Below, one piece after another: positions 1 through 8,304 of a stretch of DNA of 64,000 nucleotides; position 1 is the first letter of the stretch; the number at the start of each line of letters is the position of its first letter. The stretch is from the NCBI RefSeq assembly GCF_011040495.1, contig NZ_CP049037.1:2790001-2854000 (forward strand). Direction: 5' to 3'. The DNA comes from Pseudohalocynthiibacter aestuariivivens. Its GTDB lineage: Bacteria; Pseudomonadota; Alphaproteobacteria; Rhodobacterales; Rhodobacteraceae. The notes below the pieces were generated by a model. That model did not search any database and was not told the origin of the DNA. It was given only the letters and a program-made list of their open reading frames with translations. A program made the position numbers and the translations under genes.

Positions 1-1129
1 CGGGGGGCTGTTGATCGCCGCCTGTCAGCCGGTCTCGATGGGTGGCGGGGGCAATAGCGGCCCGTCCATCGACCCCGGCGCGCCGGTGGCGGTGGCGCTC
101 TTGGTGCCGCACGGCTCTGCCAATGCCCAAGAGGCGGCACTGGCCAAGGATCTGGAAAGCGCCGCGCGACTGGCCGTTGCCGACCTCCAAGGGGTCAAGA
201 TCGACCTGCGCGTTTACGGCACCGCCGGGCAGGCGGGACAGGCGCAACAGGCCGCATTGAACGCAGTCGGCGACGGGGCAAAGATCATTATCGGCCCGCT
301 GCATGCCGAATCGGCCAATGCCGTCGCCGTTGCTGTGGCCAACAAAGGCGTGAATGTGCTGGCCTTCTCGAACAACGCCTCTATCGCGGGCGGCAACCTC
401 TTCGTACTGGGCCAGACCTTTGACGATACCGCGCGCCGCCTGACAAAATACGCCACCCGTCAGGGCAAGAGCCGCATCCTGACCGTGCATTCCAGTAATC
501 TCGCCGGCCAGTTGGGCCGCGAGGCCATCGCCAAGGCCGCGGCCGCATCCGGTGCCACGGTCGTTGGCAACGTGCCTTATGATTTCTCGCAGCAGGGCGT
601 CGTGTCGGCTGTACCGGTCATCGCGTCGAACGTTCGCAGCACCAGCGCCGATGCCATTTTCCTGACAGCAAACACCGCCGGCGCGCTGCCGCTCTTTTCC
701 CAGATGCTGCCGGAAAACGGGCTTGCTCCGACCGACATCCAGTATATCGGCCTGACCCGTTGGGACAAACCGCCCCAGACGCTGGACTTGCCCGGCGTGC
801 AGGGCGGGTGGTTCGCAATGCCTGACCCACAGAAATCCCAGAGCTTCGAAAGCCGCTTTCACGCCGCCAATGGCAAGTTTCCCCACGCCATCGCAGGTCT
901 GGCCTATGACGGTGTCGCCGCCATCGGCGCGCTGGCCAAACGGGGCGGCAAGGACGCGCTGAGCCGTGCCAGCCTGACCCAAAGTGCCGGGTATCAGGGC
1001 ACCGGTGGCGTCTTTCGCCTGATGCCAGATGGCACCAACCAGCGCGGTCTGGCTGTCGCCACGATCCGGGACAAGAAATTGGTAATTCTCGAAGCCGCGC
1101 CCAAAGGCTTTGGCGGAGCCGGGTTCTGA
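1..1129 (+). CDS. Penicillin-binding-protein activator-type lipoprotein (5' end cut)
   Basis: The frame is open from base 2, so the start codon lies left of the window. The first visible residues (GGLLIAAC) are the end of a lipoprotein signal with lipobox LIAAC; the mature protein would be a lipid-anchored periplasmic protein. The remainder has the alternating strand/helix pattern of a leucine/amide-type periplasmic-binding fold (Peripla_BP_6), with segments such as IIIGPLHAES, ILTVHS and GLAYDGV. In Rhodobacteraceae such stand-alone lipoproteins are usually named penicillin-binding-protein activators (LpoA/YraM type), because no transporter genes lie beside them; the same holds here. An orphan solute-binding protein is the alternative. 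Its stop codon touches or overlaps the possible CTG start of glnD. Confidence 0.75.
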   Translation, partial: GGLLIAACQPVSMGGGGNSGPSIDPGAPVAVALLVPHGSANAQEAALAKDLESAARLAVADLQGVKIDLRVYGTAGQAGQAQQAALNAVGDGAKIIIGPLHAESANAVAVAVANKGVNVLAFSNNASIAGGNLFVLGQTFDDTARRLTKYATRQGKSRILTVHSSNLAGQLGREAIAKAAAASGATVVGNVPYDFSQQGVVSAVPVIASNVRSTSADAIFLTANTAGALPLFSQMLPENGLAPTDIQYIGLTRWDKPPQTLDLPGVQGGWFAMPDPQKSQSFESRFHAANGKFPHAIAGLAYDGVAAIGALAKRGGKDALSRASLTQSAGYQGTGGVFRLMPDGTNQRGLAVATIRDKKLVILEAAPKGFGGAGF

Positions 1130-1224
1130 CCGTCGTCGCAGACCCCGCAGCCAACGCCACAGCCAACAGCGCCGATTCATCGGCGCTGATCTGCCCGGCG
1201 TCTGATATTTTCGATGACGCGCGT

Positions 1225-3912
1225 GTGATCGCCGCACTGGCACTCGGACCCGACGGCGACCATGCCGCGCTGCGCAAACACGCCGTCGATGTGCTCAGCG
1301 CAGAGCAGACGCGCGGACGCGCCGCTATCGCTGCGGCGCTGACCGACCATCCATTCGCGGCCCGGGCCGCGACCCGCAGCTATACGTGGCTCACCGACTG
1401 CATCCTCAGAACCGCATTTTCGCTGGCGACAGAGCGGCTGCACCCGAACCCGACACCGACCGACGCTGAACGGCTTTCGGTGATCGCCGTGGGGGGCTAC
1501 GGACGCGGTGAAATGGCACCGCAATCGGACGTCGATCTGCTGTTCCTGACACCCTACAAGATCACCGGCTGGGCCGAGAGCGTCATCGAATCGATGCTCT
1601 ATATCCTGTGGGACCTGCGGCTGAAGGTCGGCCATGCCAGCCGTACGATCCGCGATTGCCTGCGCCTCGCCGAAGAGGATTTTACCATCCGTACCGGCCT
1701 GCTTGAACACCGCTGGCTGACCGGCGACGCACGTCTGGCAGGTGATCTGGCGCACCGGCTGTGGAATGATCTCTTTGAGAGCACCAAGCGCGAGTTTACC
1801 GAGGCCAAGCTCGAAGAACGCGACCACCGCCACGAGAAACAGGGCGAACGCTACATGGTCGAGCCCAACGTCAAAGAGGGCAAGGGCGGGCTGCGTGACC
1901 TGCAATCGCTGTTCTGGATCGCCAAATACGTCTACCGCGTCACCGACACCGCCGATCTGGTGGCTCAGGGTATGTTCACCCAGGACGAATTCGAGACGTT
2001 CACCGAGGCCGAGAATTTTCTCTGGGCGGTACGCTGCCACCTGCACCTGATCACCAAACGCCCCAATGACCAGCTGACCTTTGATCTTCAGGTCGAGGTG
2101 GCAGAGCGTATGGGCTATACCGACCGTGCCGGACGTCGCGGCGTCGAACATTTCATGCAGCACTACTTTCGCCACGCCACCGCGGTGGGCGATCTGACGC
2201 GCATTTTCGTGACCAAGCTGGAAGCGGCCCATGTCAAATCAGAACCGCTGTTGCAGCGCCTCTTTCGTCGCAAGCGCAAGCTGAAGAACGGCTATACCGA
2301 GGTGCATGGCCGCCTCGCCATCATTGATGAAACCGCCTTTCTCGCCGATCCTCTGAACCTGCTCCGCGTGTTCGAAGAGGCGCTGCGCACTGGCCTGCTG
2401 ATCCACCCGGATGCGATGCGGCTCGTGACGGCCAATCTGGATATGATCGACGAAACCATGCGCGCCGACCCGCAGGCGCAGAAACTCTTTCTCGATCTGT
2501 TGCTGAAACAGGGCAATCCCGAACGCGCATTGCGGCGGATGAACGAACTGGGCGTGCTCAGCGCCTTTATCCCCGAATTCGAGCCGATCGTGGCGATGAT
2601 GCAGTTCAATATGTACCACCACTACACCGTGGACGAACATACCATCCAATGCATCAGCCACCTCAGCCGGATCGAACGCGGCAAGCTGATCGAGGAACTG
2701 CCCGTCGCCTCGTCAATCCTCGAGGAAGGGATCAACCGCCGGGTTTTGTATGTGGCGATGCTGCTGCACGATATCGGCAAAGGCCGAGATGAGGATCACT
2801 CGATCCTTGGCGCACAGATTGCCCGCCGCGTCGCCCCCCGGCTGGGGCTGAAACCCAAGGAAGTGGACACCGTCGAGTGGCTGGTGCGCTATCACCTGCT
2901 GATGTCCGACATGGCCCAGAAACGCGACATCGCCGACCCGCGCACCGTGCGCGATTTTGCCAAGGCAGTGCAGACACAGGCGCGGCTGGATATGCTGTGC
3001 GTCCTGACTGTCTGTGACATTCGCGGCGTCGGCCCCGGCACCTGGAATAACTGGAAGGCATCGCTGATCCGCGCCCTCTATCGCCAGACCCGTCGCGCCA
3101 TGGAGGGCGGGCTGGAGGATCTCAACCGTGAACAGCGCGGCTCGGACGCCAAGCGTAACCTGCGCGACGCGCTCAAGGGCTGGGACGCAAAGGCGCTCAA
3201 GACCGAGACCGCCCGCCACTACCCACCCTACTGGCAGGGGCTGCACGTCACCGCCCATCAGGTGTTCGCCACCCTCCTGCGCACGCTGGACGCGGGTGAA
3301 ATCGGCATCGACCTGCACCCCGACGAGGACCGCGATGCCACCCGCGCCTGCTTTGCCATGGCCGATCACCCCGGCATCTTCTCGCGGCTCGCGGGCGCAC
3401 TGGCGCTGGTCGGCGCCAACGTGGTGGATGCCCGCACCTATACGTCCAAGGACGGGTTCGCCACGGCGGCCTTCTGGATTCAGGACGCCGATGGCCACCC
3501 GTTCGAGACAGCCCGCCTGCCGCGCTTGCGCCAAACCATCCTCAAGACGCTCAAAGGCGAGGTCGTGGCCCGCGACGCGATCAAATCCCGCGACAAGATC
3601 AAGAAACGCGAACGCGCCTTTCGGGTGCCCACGCATATCACCTTCGATAATGAAGGGTCAGAGATCTATACCATCATCGAGGTCGATACCCGCGACCGCC
3701 CCGGCCTGCTCTATGACCTGACGCGCACACTGGCCGCCGCCAACGTCTATATCGCCAGCGCGGTGATCGCGACCTACGGCGAACAGGTGGTCGATACGTT
3801 TTATGTCAAGGATATGTTCGGCCTGAAATTCTATTCCGAAGGCAAACGTCAGACGCTGGACCGCAAACTGCGCGCCGCCATCAGCGAAGGCGCAGAACGC
3901 GCAGTAACGTAG
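1225..3912 (+). CDS. glnD: Bifunctional [protein-PII] uridylyltransferase / uridylyl-removing enzyme
   Basis: GlnD senses glutamine and uridylylates or de-uridylylates PII proteins, controlling nitrogen assimilation. Domains in order: nucleotidyltransferase with GGYGRGEMAPQSDVDLLFL at about residues 90-108, HD phosphohydrolase with LLHDIGKG (H515, D516), then two C-terminal ACT domains starting near residues 707 and 814. About 900 residues is the normal family length. The coordinates use GTG 1225, which has no Shine-Dalgarno sequence. The frame stays open upstream and reads LICPASDIFDDARV, which resembles the N-terminus of related GlnD proteins. A CTG at 1126 has GGAG seven bases ahead and overlaps the preceding stop (CTGA), so the true protein may be 33 residues longer. 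Confidence 0.96.
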   Translation: MIAALALGPDGDHAALRKHAVDVLSAEQTRGRAAIAAALTDHPFAARAATRSYTWLTDCILRTAFSLATERLHPNPTPTDAERLSVIAVGGYGRGEMAPQSDVDLLFLTPYKITGWAESVIESMLYILWDLRLKVGHASRTIRDCLRLAEEDFTIRTGLLEHRWLTGDARLAGDLAHRLWNDLFESTKREFTEAKLEERDHRHEKQGERYMVEPNVKEGKGGLRDLQSLFWIAKYVYRVTDTADLVAQGMFTQDEFETFTEAENFLWAVRCHLHLITKRPNDQLTFDLQVEVAERMGYTDRAGRRGVEHFMQHYFRHATAVGDLTRIFVTKLEAAHVKSEPLLQRLFRRKRKLKNGYTEVHGRLAIIDETAFLADPLNLLRVFEEALRTGLLIHPDAMRLVTANLDMIDETMRADPQAQKLFLDLLLKQGNPERALRRMNELGVLSAFIPEFEPIVAMMQFNMYHHYTVDEHTIQCISHLSRIERGKLIEELPVASSILEEGINRRVLYVAMLLHDIGKGRDEDHSILGAQIARRVAPRLGLKPKEVDTVEWLVRYHLLMSDMAQKRDIADPRTVRDFAKAVQTQARLDMLCVLTVCDIRGVGPGTWNNWKASLIRALYRQTRRAMEGGLEDLNREQRGSDAKRNLRDALKGWDAKALKTETARHYPPYWQGLHVTAHQVFATLLRTLDAGEIGIDLHPDEDRDATRACFAMADHPGIFSRLAGALALVGANVVDARTYTSKDGFATAAFWIQDADGHPFETARLPRLRQTILKTLKGEVVARDAIKSRDKIKKRERAFRVPTHITFDNEGSEIYTIIEVDTRDRPGLLYDLTRTLAAANVYIASAVIATYGEQVVDTFYVKDMFGLKFYSEGKRQTLDRKLRAAISEGAERAVT

Positions 3913-4285
3913 GCCGGGCTTCAGCCCGGCACCACGCCACACACGCGCATCACCCCAACCCGCATAAACCCGACCAACGCCGGGCAGCACCCGACCGCTG
4001 GGTGGGCGCACCTCCGGTGATGAGGCACAGTTTATCCTGCCACTACATCCAACGATGATAGTCAGACCCAACGCAGCCAAACTGCCACGCACCGCCCGCA
4101 CCCGTAGGCCGGGCTTCAGCCCGGCACCACGCCACACATGCGCGTTACCACCCCAACCCCGCATAAACCCCACCAACACCGGGCAGCCCCCGACCGCAGG
4201 CGGGCGCACCTACGGTGATTAGGCACAGCTTATCCTGCCACTACATTCAACGATGATAGTCAGAGCCAACACCGCCAAAGCGCCT
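3909..4285. repeat. Tandem duplication of a ~196-bp unit headed by a perfect palindrome
   Basis: Two diverged copies lie head to tail: unit 1 from about 3909 to 4103 and unit 2 from about 4104 to 4285. Each begins with GTAG followed by the hairpin GCCGGGCT-TC-AGCCCGGC (3913-3930 and 4108-4125, offset 195 bp). Each then shares ACCACGCCACACA, GCATAAACCC, CCGGGCAGC, TTATCCTGCCACTACAT and AACGATGATAGTCAGA (4051 and 4249, offset 198 bp). Small indels and substitutions separate the copies. The stop codon TAG of glnD is the first part of unit 1. The palindrome has no T-tract, so it is REP-like rather than a standard terminator. Confidence 0.85.
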
Positions 4286-4509
4286 GCCCATCAGGGCGGT
4301 CGGGCGCTGCCCGGCGGCGCGCAAAGCGCGCCTTTGTTCCGGGCGGGGAGAAGATTGCGGCCCACTGCGACCATAGGGGCAGGGTGCAGTGGACGACCGT
4401 TTCAGCCTGAAGCGGGCGCGCTCCGTGATCGCGCTAGATCTACATCCTTAGTGCAGGTTGTTTCGAAAAAGAGATATCTTTGCGGCTAAATCCAGCGTCG
4501 TATGTTACT
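4286..4509. other. Non-coding stretch after the tandem repeat, with a GC hairpin
   Basis: No convincing gene is seen. A 7-bp perfect stem GGCGCGC-AAA-GCGCGCC lies at 4316-4332, followed by a short T-rich stretch (TTTGTT). It may terminate transcription from the left or be another REP-like element. The base composition falls sharply toward AT from about 4440, where the next, lower-GC gene region begins. Confidence 0.4.
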
Positions 4510-5058
4510 TCAGCCACAGTATAGATTGGGCCAATCCTCAAGTCGCACGGGTTCCGGGTTCTTGGCGATTGCACTCTCGTTCAGACCTAAACTCACCGGG
4601 AATTCGCTGAACCTGATCATTATTCCGTCGATATTAAGCAAGCCGTGTGCGATTTCTTCACTATGCCCTCCGACTATCTCCCGAATGACTACTTCTGCAG
4701 ATGATCCACCTAGCTTGATGTAGCCATCAAGCAGTAGCCCAGAATATAGGCCATTAAAAGCACATGACCCTTGCCACCAAATGCGACCGTCGAGTCGGTT
4801 GCCTTCGACGACTTCTAATTCCAGAGCTGCATCGACATTAGTCGAAATGCCGAGTGATGCCATGTCCGCCAAGCCCTCGGGATACTTGTCGAATGTTCCA
4901 GCCCAAGCTTCCGAACTGTAAACAATGCTAGTGACGTACGCATAGGCGTCAGGAAGATTATTCTCAAAATCTACTATTTTTCCTGGAAGCAGCAGAGCTG
5001 CCATTCCTAATCCACCAACTAGCGCGAGAATAGCAAATACTTTCTTGATTGTGCCCAT
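4510..5058 (-). CDS. Hypothetical protein with N-terminal membrane anchor or signal peptide
   Basis: A 182-residue protein beginning MGTIKKVFAILALVGGLGMAA, a short positively charged start followed by one hydrophobic segment, so it is exported or anchored. The rest is soluble and acidic, with two cysteines (in GSCAF and the C-terminal LYCG) that could pair outside the cytoplasm. I recognise no family. Codon and base use is clearly more AT-rich than glnD or murJ. The gene stands alone between a tandem repeat and an orphan antitoxin, which suggests recent acquisition. A real gene is likely because of the signal-like N-terminus and long open frame; function unknown. Confidence 0.55.
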   Translation of the reverse strand: MGTIKKVFAILALVGGLGMAALLLPGKIVDFENNLPDAYAYVTSIVYSSEAWAGTFDKYPEGLADMASLGISTNVDAALELEVVEGNRLDGRIWWQGSCAFNGLYSGLLLDGYIKLGGSSAEVVIREIVGGHSEEIAHGLLNIDGIMIRFSEFPVSLGLNESAIAKNPEPVRLEDWPNLYCG

Positions 5059-5363
5059 TTCGCCACCCGCGGTTTTCTTGCTGGATAAGATGCTGATAGC
5101 ACTATGAACCCATCACTGACAACGCACGTGGCGCTAAGTTGGTATGGCGGGCGGATCGTATTGGAAAAGAGATGTTTGTTTGCATTTCCATCCGGCGCCC
5201 AAGGAAGCACACACTACATTGGCCAGCTCGAAAACCTGCAGCGATCGGCAGCTTTCGTAACCGAAGGGTGGAGGTTCTTGGCTCACTATTTGCGAAGCCC
5301 GTTATCTGCGCATAGCAGCCGTCCGCCCAAGTCGCAGCGAACGACAGTTCTCACCGCCCCCCC
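5059..5363. other. Gene-poor spacer
   Basis: About 300 bases between the low-GC hypothetical gene and the antitoxin gene. A plus-strand frame starting at 5104 is open but runs into the antisense of the antitoxin and ends in low-complexity Ser/Arg/Pro sequence, so it is not called. The left part presumably holds the promoter of the minus-strand gene ending at 4510. No repeat or clear regulatory site is seen. Confidence 0.4.
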
Positions 5364-5669
5364 TCACCGCCCCGTCTCAAACCCCGCACGCCTCTTGCCT
5401 TCACCTTCCTCCAGAACCGCCAGCCGCAAACGCCGTTCATCATTCAGCCGGTGCAGCATCTGCCATTCGGAATAGGCCTCTCGGGTATTGGCCACCCGCC
5501 ATAGCGCGCGGGCCTCGTGTGCGGGCACCAGTCCGGCCATCGCCCGGCCCCGGCGCGTCACGATCAGCCGCGCGTCCTGCATCCGCACCGTATCCAGATA
5601 ATCGCGCAGGTAGCTGCGCAGATGGTCGGTGCTGACCTCGGGTATGGGCGTGGTGTCGGTCTGGTGCAT
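5364..5669 (-). CDS. Phd/YefM-family antitoxin-like protein (no toxin partner)
   Basis: A 101-residue protein with the Phd/YefM N-terminal layout: VSTDHLRSYLRDYLDTVRMQ (recognition helices), then a beta hairpin LIVTRRGRAMAGLVPAHEA, which is the family signature. In complete systems this half binds operator DNA and the C-terminal half wraps the toxin. Here the C-terminal part (REAYSEWQMLHRLNDERRLRLAVLEEGEGK) is charged and helical. The internal ATG at 5669 (MHQTDTTP) is chosen because AAAGG precedes it; an earlier in-frame start at 5714 is possible. No RelE/Doc/PIN-like toxin gene adjoins it on either side, so it is an orphan, perhaps purely a transcription factor. Confidence 0.65.
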   Translation of the reverse strand: MHQTDTTPIPEVSTDHLRSYLRDYLDTVRMQDARLIVTRRGRAMAGLVPAHEARALWRVANTREAYSEWQMLHRLNDERRLRLAVLEEGEGKRRAGFETGR

Positions 5670-5986
5670 GGCGTGCCTTTCTCTGGCCGCTGGGAGGATA
5701 TGCCGGGAGGCCATCCTGCCGCACAGGGTCTTGTCTCGTGCTTACCATGCCGTGCGGTGCCCTGTTTCCCGCCTGCGAACCGTCCGGTTCATCCGTCCGA
5801 ACCGCACAGGTCTGGTCGCGGTGGTGGCCAGCGCGCGCCGGATCGCGCCACTTACAGCGTTTTTTCGCGCCTCTGTACGGGGGTTCCGTCCGGTTCGGAC
5901 GGGGCAATCGTGCTATTCGGGCCTTTTCGCCGGGGCTTTGGTCCTTTAACTCCGTGCATATTGCTCCTTTGGACAGAGGTCCGTTG
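5670..5986. promoter_or_regulatory. murJ upstream region with clustered CCGTCCG palindromes
   Basis: This 317-bp spacer separates the minus-strand antitoxin gene and murJ, so it should contain both promoters. It holds three copies of CCGTCCG (5780-5786, 5793-5799, 5886-5892) embedded in inverted repeats: GAACCG-TC-CGGTTC at 5777-5790, CGGTTC at 5785-5790 pairing with GAACCG at 5799-5804, and a perfect CCGTCCG-GTT-CGGACGG hairpin at 5886-5902. These could be binding sites for a regulator or small mobile palindromes. No protein-coding frame in it is convincing. Confidence 0.45.
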
Positions 5987-7528
5987 ATGAAACCGCCCCG
6001 CCTGCTTTCCGGTGTTCTGACCGTCGGCGTCTGGACCTTGCTCAGCCGCGTTCTGGGCTTTGTCCGCGACGTGTTGATCGCCGGATTCCTCGGTCCCGGT
6101 CCGTTGATGGATGCCTTTGTCGCCGCGTTCCGCCTGCCCAACATGTTCCGCCGGTTCTTTGCCGAGGGCGCGTTCAACGCGGCCTTTGTGCCGATGTTCT
6201 CCAAACGGCTCGAAGCGCAGGAGAATGCAGACGGTTTCGCCAGTCTCGCAATGAGCGGATTGGCCCTTGTTTTGCTGGCTTTGGTGGGGCTGGCGATGGT
6301 GTTTATGCCCGCGCTGGTCTGGGCCACCGCCGAAGGCTTTGCCGGCGATGAACGGTTCGATCTGACCGTTGAATTCGGGCGTGTCGTGTTCCCCTATATC
6401 CTGTTCATCTCATTGGCCGCGCTGCTGTCCGGTGTGCTGAATGCGACCGGTCGGTTCACCGCCGCCGCCGCTGCCCCGGTGATCCTGAACGTCATGCTCT
6501 GCACCGCGATGGGCTATGCGGTCGTGACCGGCGGTCAGGTGGTGCAGGCACTGGTCTGGACCATCCCATTTGCCGGTGTCGCCCAACTGGCCCTCGTCTG
6601 GGCCGCTGCCCATCGTGCTGGCCGTACCGTACGACCCGTACGGCCCCGCTGGACGCCGGAGATGGCGCAACTGGTGCGCATCGCCATTCCCGCCGCCCTT
6701 GCGGGGGGGGTCATGCAGGTAAATCTGCTTGTTGGTCAACAGGTTGCCAGCAATTATGAAAACGCGGTCAGCTGGCTTTATGCCGCCGACCGGCTCTATC
6801 AACTGCCGCTCGGTGTGGTCGGAATTGCCGTGGGCATTGTCCTGTTGCCCGACCTGTCCCGCCGCCTGCGCGCCCAAGACGACAACGGTGCCCGCGAGGC
6901 TCTCAGTCGCGCAGGAGAGATTTCATTGGCTCTGACCATCCCCGCCGCCGTGGCGCTGATGGTCATCCCGATCCCCCTGATCACCGTCCTGTTCGAGCGT
7001 GGTGCATTCGGCACGGACGATACGGCGGCCACCGCGCTGGCCGTGGCGATCTACGGTTTGGGCCTGCCGGCTTTCGTGCTCCAAAAGGTTCTGCAACCGA
7101 TTTACTTCGCCCGCGAGGATACCAAACGCCCGTTTCACTACGCCGTGGTCGCGATGGTGGTGAACGCTGCGATTGCCATCGGTCTTGCCCCCTTTATTGG
7201 CTGGATCGCAGCGGCGATCGGCACCACTTTGGCAGGCTGGGCGATGGTCTGGCTGCTACTGCGCGGAACGCGCCCCTTCGGCGACGTCGCGCGTTTCGAT
7301 GTGCGATTTCGCAGACGCATCTGGCGGATCGCGCTCGCTGCGACATTGATGGGGGTAGTTCTATGGCATGGGATGTTGGCGATTGGCCCCCTCTTTGGGC
7401 TGGACGGCTGGCGGTGGCTGGCGTTGGCGGTGCTCGTGTTGCTGGGGGGGCTCAGCTACGGCCTCTTTGGCAGGCTCCTTGGTGCCTTTGACAAAGGCGC
7501 CTTGCGAAAAGCATTCCGGCGCGGGTGA
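5987..7528 (+). CDS. murJ: Lipid II flippase MurJ (MviN)
   Basis: MurJ flips lipid II across the inner membrane for peptidoglycan synthesis. The 513-residue product is hydrophobic throughout with the family start MKPPRLLSGVLTVGVWTLLSRVLGFVRDVLIA, the conserved segment GPLMDAFVAAFRLPNMFRRFFAEGAFNAAFVP, and about 14 membrane segments of the MOP exporter fold. ATG 5987 is chosen because the protein begins exactly as in the family; the frame is open further upstream through the palindrome-rich spacer. The neighbourhood glnD-murJ-trpS is common in Rhodobacteraceae. It converges on the rhomboid gene with only 12 bases between stops. Confidence 0.96.
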   Translation: MKPPRLLSGVLTVGVWTLLSRVLGFVRDVLIAGFLGPGPLMDAFVAAFRLPNMFRRFFAEGAFNAAFVPMFSKRLEAQENADGFASLAMSGLALVLLALVGLAMVFMPALVWATAEGFAGDERFDLTVEFGRVVFPYILFISLAALLSGVLNATGRFTAAAAAPVILNVMLCTAMGYAVVTGGQVVQALVWTIPFAGVAQLALVWAAAHRAGRTVRPVRPRWTPEMAQLVRIAIPAALAGGVMQVNLLVGQQVASNYENAVSWLYAADRLYQLPLGVVGIAVGIVLLPDLSRRLRAQDDNGAREALSRAGEISLALTIPAAVALMVIPIPLITVLFERGAFGTDDTAATALAVAIYGLGLPAFVLQKVLQPIYFAREDTKRPFHYAVVAMVVNAAIAIGLAPFIGWIAAAIGTTLAGWAMVWLLLRGTRPFGDVARFDVRFRRRIWRIALAATLMGVVLWHGMLAIGPLFGLDGWRWLALAVLVLLGGLSYGLFGRLLGAFDKGALRKAFRRG

Positions 7529-7540
7529 CAATGCAATTGG

Positions 7541-8230
7541 TTAACGCCCACGCAGCCGGGCGTGGATTTTCTGCCAGCCGCCGGGGCTGACAAAGAACGA
7601 CAGGGCAAAGCCCGCGCCAAATCCGGACACATCGGCCAGCCATTGCATGTTCGCGCCAAACACCAGACTGAACAGCAATTGGGCGCCCATCAGAAAACCG
7701 ATAAGACTAAAGGCCCGTGCCTGCCTTGCCCCCACCTGTCCCAACCGCAGCCACAAAAGATAAGTGAACGCGCCGATAAGGCCGTAAACGCCTGGAAATC
7801 CACCATATATCCACGGTGGATCGACCACGAACATACCATAAACCGCAGCACCTAGCGCGGCAGAGGCCATGAACACGACAAGGACTGCCCAACCGCGAAA
7901 TACCTCGCCCACGAACTTGCCCATTGCCAGCAGCATCACCCCGACAAAGAGGGCATGGGTGAAATCGCCATGCACGAATGGATAGGTCACGAACCGCATC
8001 AGATGCTCGGGCGGATAAACGTGATTGGTCAGCATCCACTGCATAATTTGCGCGTTGAACCCGTAATCCTGTATCGCGGCCTGCCGCCATCCAATCGCGC
8101 CGGGGCCGCCGACAATGCCGCGCGCGCCCAGCGAAAACACAATCTCGATTCCGATGATCGCAAGAAACAGTGCCATTACCACGGGTGGCATTGGGTTCAA
8201 CGGGCTTTCGGTGTCTGCGTTGCTCATCAT
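7541..8230 (-). CDS. Rhomboid-family membrane protein, predicted protease-dead
   Basis: A 229-residue, six-to-seven-segment integral membrane protein with rhomboid features: the loop-1 region ([27 protein letters not shown]) and the GxSG-like helix. The active-site helix reads [12 protein letters not shown], where active rhomboids have GASGAVYGLIGA, so the nucleophilic serine position is Pro. The helix that normally supplies the catalytic histidine (AHLGGF) reads [10 protein letters not shown], so the His position is Asp. Both catalytic residues therefore appear lost, as in pseudoproteases (iRhom/Derlin-like). The fold call is firm; a non-proteolytic role is inferred. A short stretch of 70-odd bases separates its start from trpS, which is divergent. 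Confidence 0.8.
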   Translation of the reverse strand: MMSNADTESPLNPMPPVVMALFLAIIGIEIVFSLGARGIVGGPGAIGWRQAAIQDYGFNAQIMQWMLTNHVYPPEHLMRFVTYPFVHGDFTHALFVGVMLLAMGKFVGEVFRGWAVLVVFMASAALGAAVYGMFVVDPPWIYGGFPGVYGLIGAFTYLLWLRLGQVGARQARAFSLIGFLMGAQLLFSLVFGANMQWLADVSGFGAGFALSFFVSPGGWQKIHARLRGR

Positions 8231-8304
8231 CGGGCCTCTGCTTGACGGGGCTTTGGTGCATGGGTAAGCGAGGCAGACACAGAAATCCAGACAGGAGAAT
8301 GGCC

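Noticed and set aside
1177..2232. 351-codon minus-strand open frame inside glnD
   Set aside because: It lies fully antisense to the well-supported glnD coding sequence; open antisense frames are common at this GC content and the translation has no recognisable motif.
2713..3636. 307-codon minus-strand open frame inside glnD
   Set aside because: Antisense to the HD/ACT part of glnD; composition effect only.
3658..4209. 183-codon minus-strand frame with internal repeats (GAGLKPGLR)
   Set aside because: The protein repeats are merely translations of the tandem DNA repeat and antisense glnD end.
3909..4285. CRISPR-like or integron attC reading of the tandem repeat
   Set aside because: Only two long units in direct contact, without short regular repeats, spacers or integrase.
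5104..5475. 123-codon plus-strand frame between the orphan gene and the antitoxin
   Set aside because: Its second half is antisense to the antitoxin and Ser/Arg/Pro low-complexity; no ribosome site seen.
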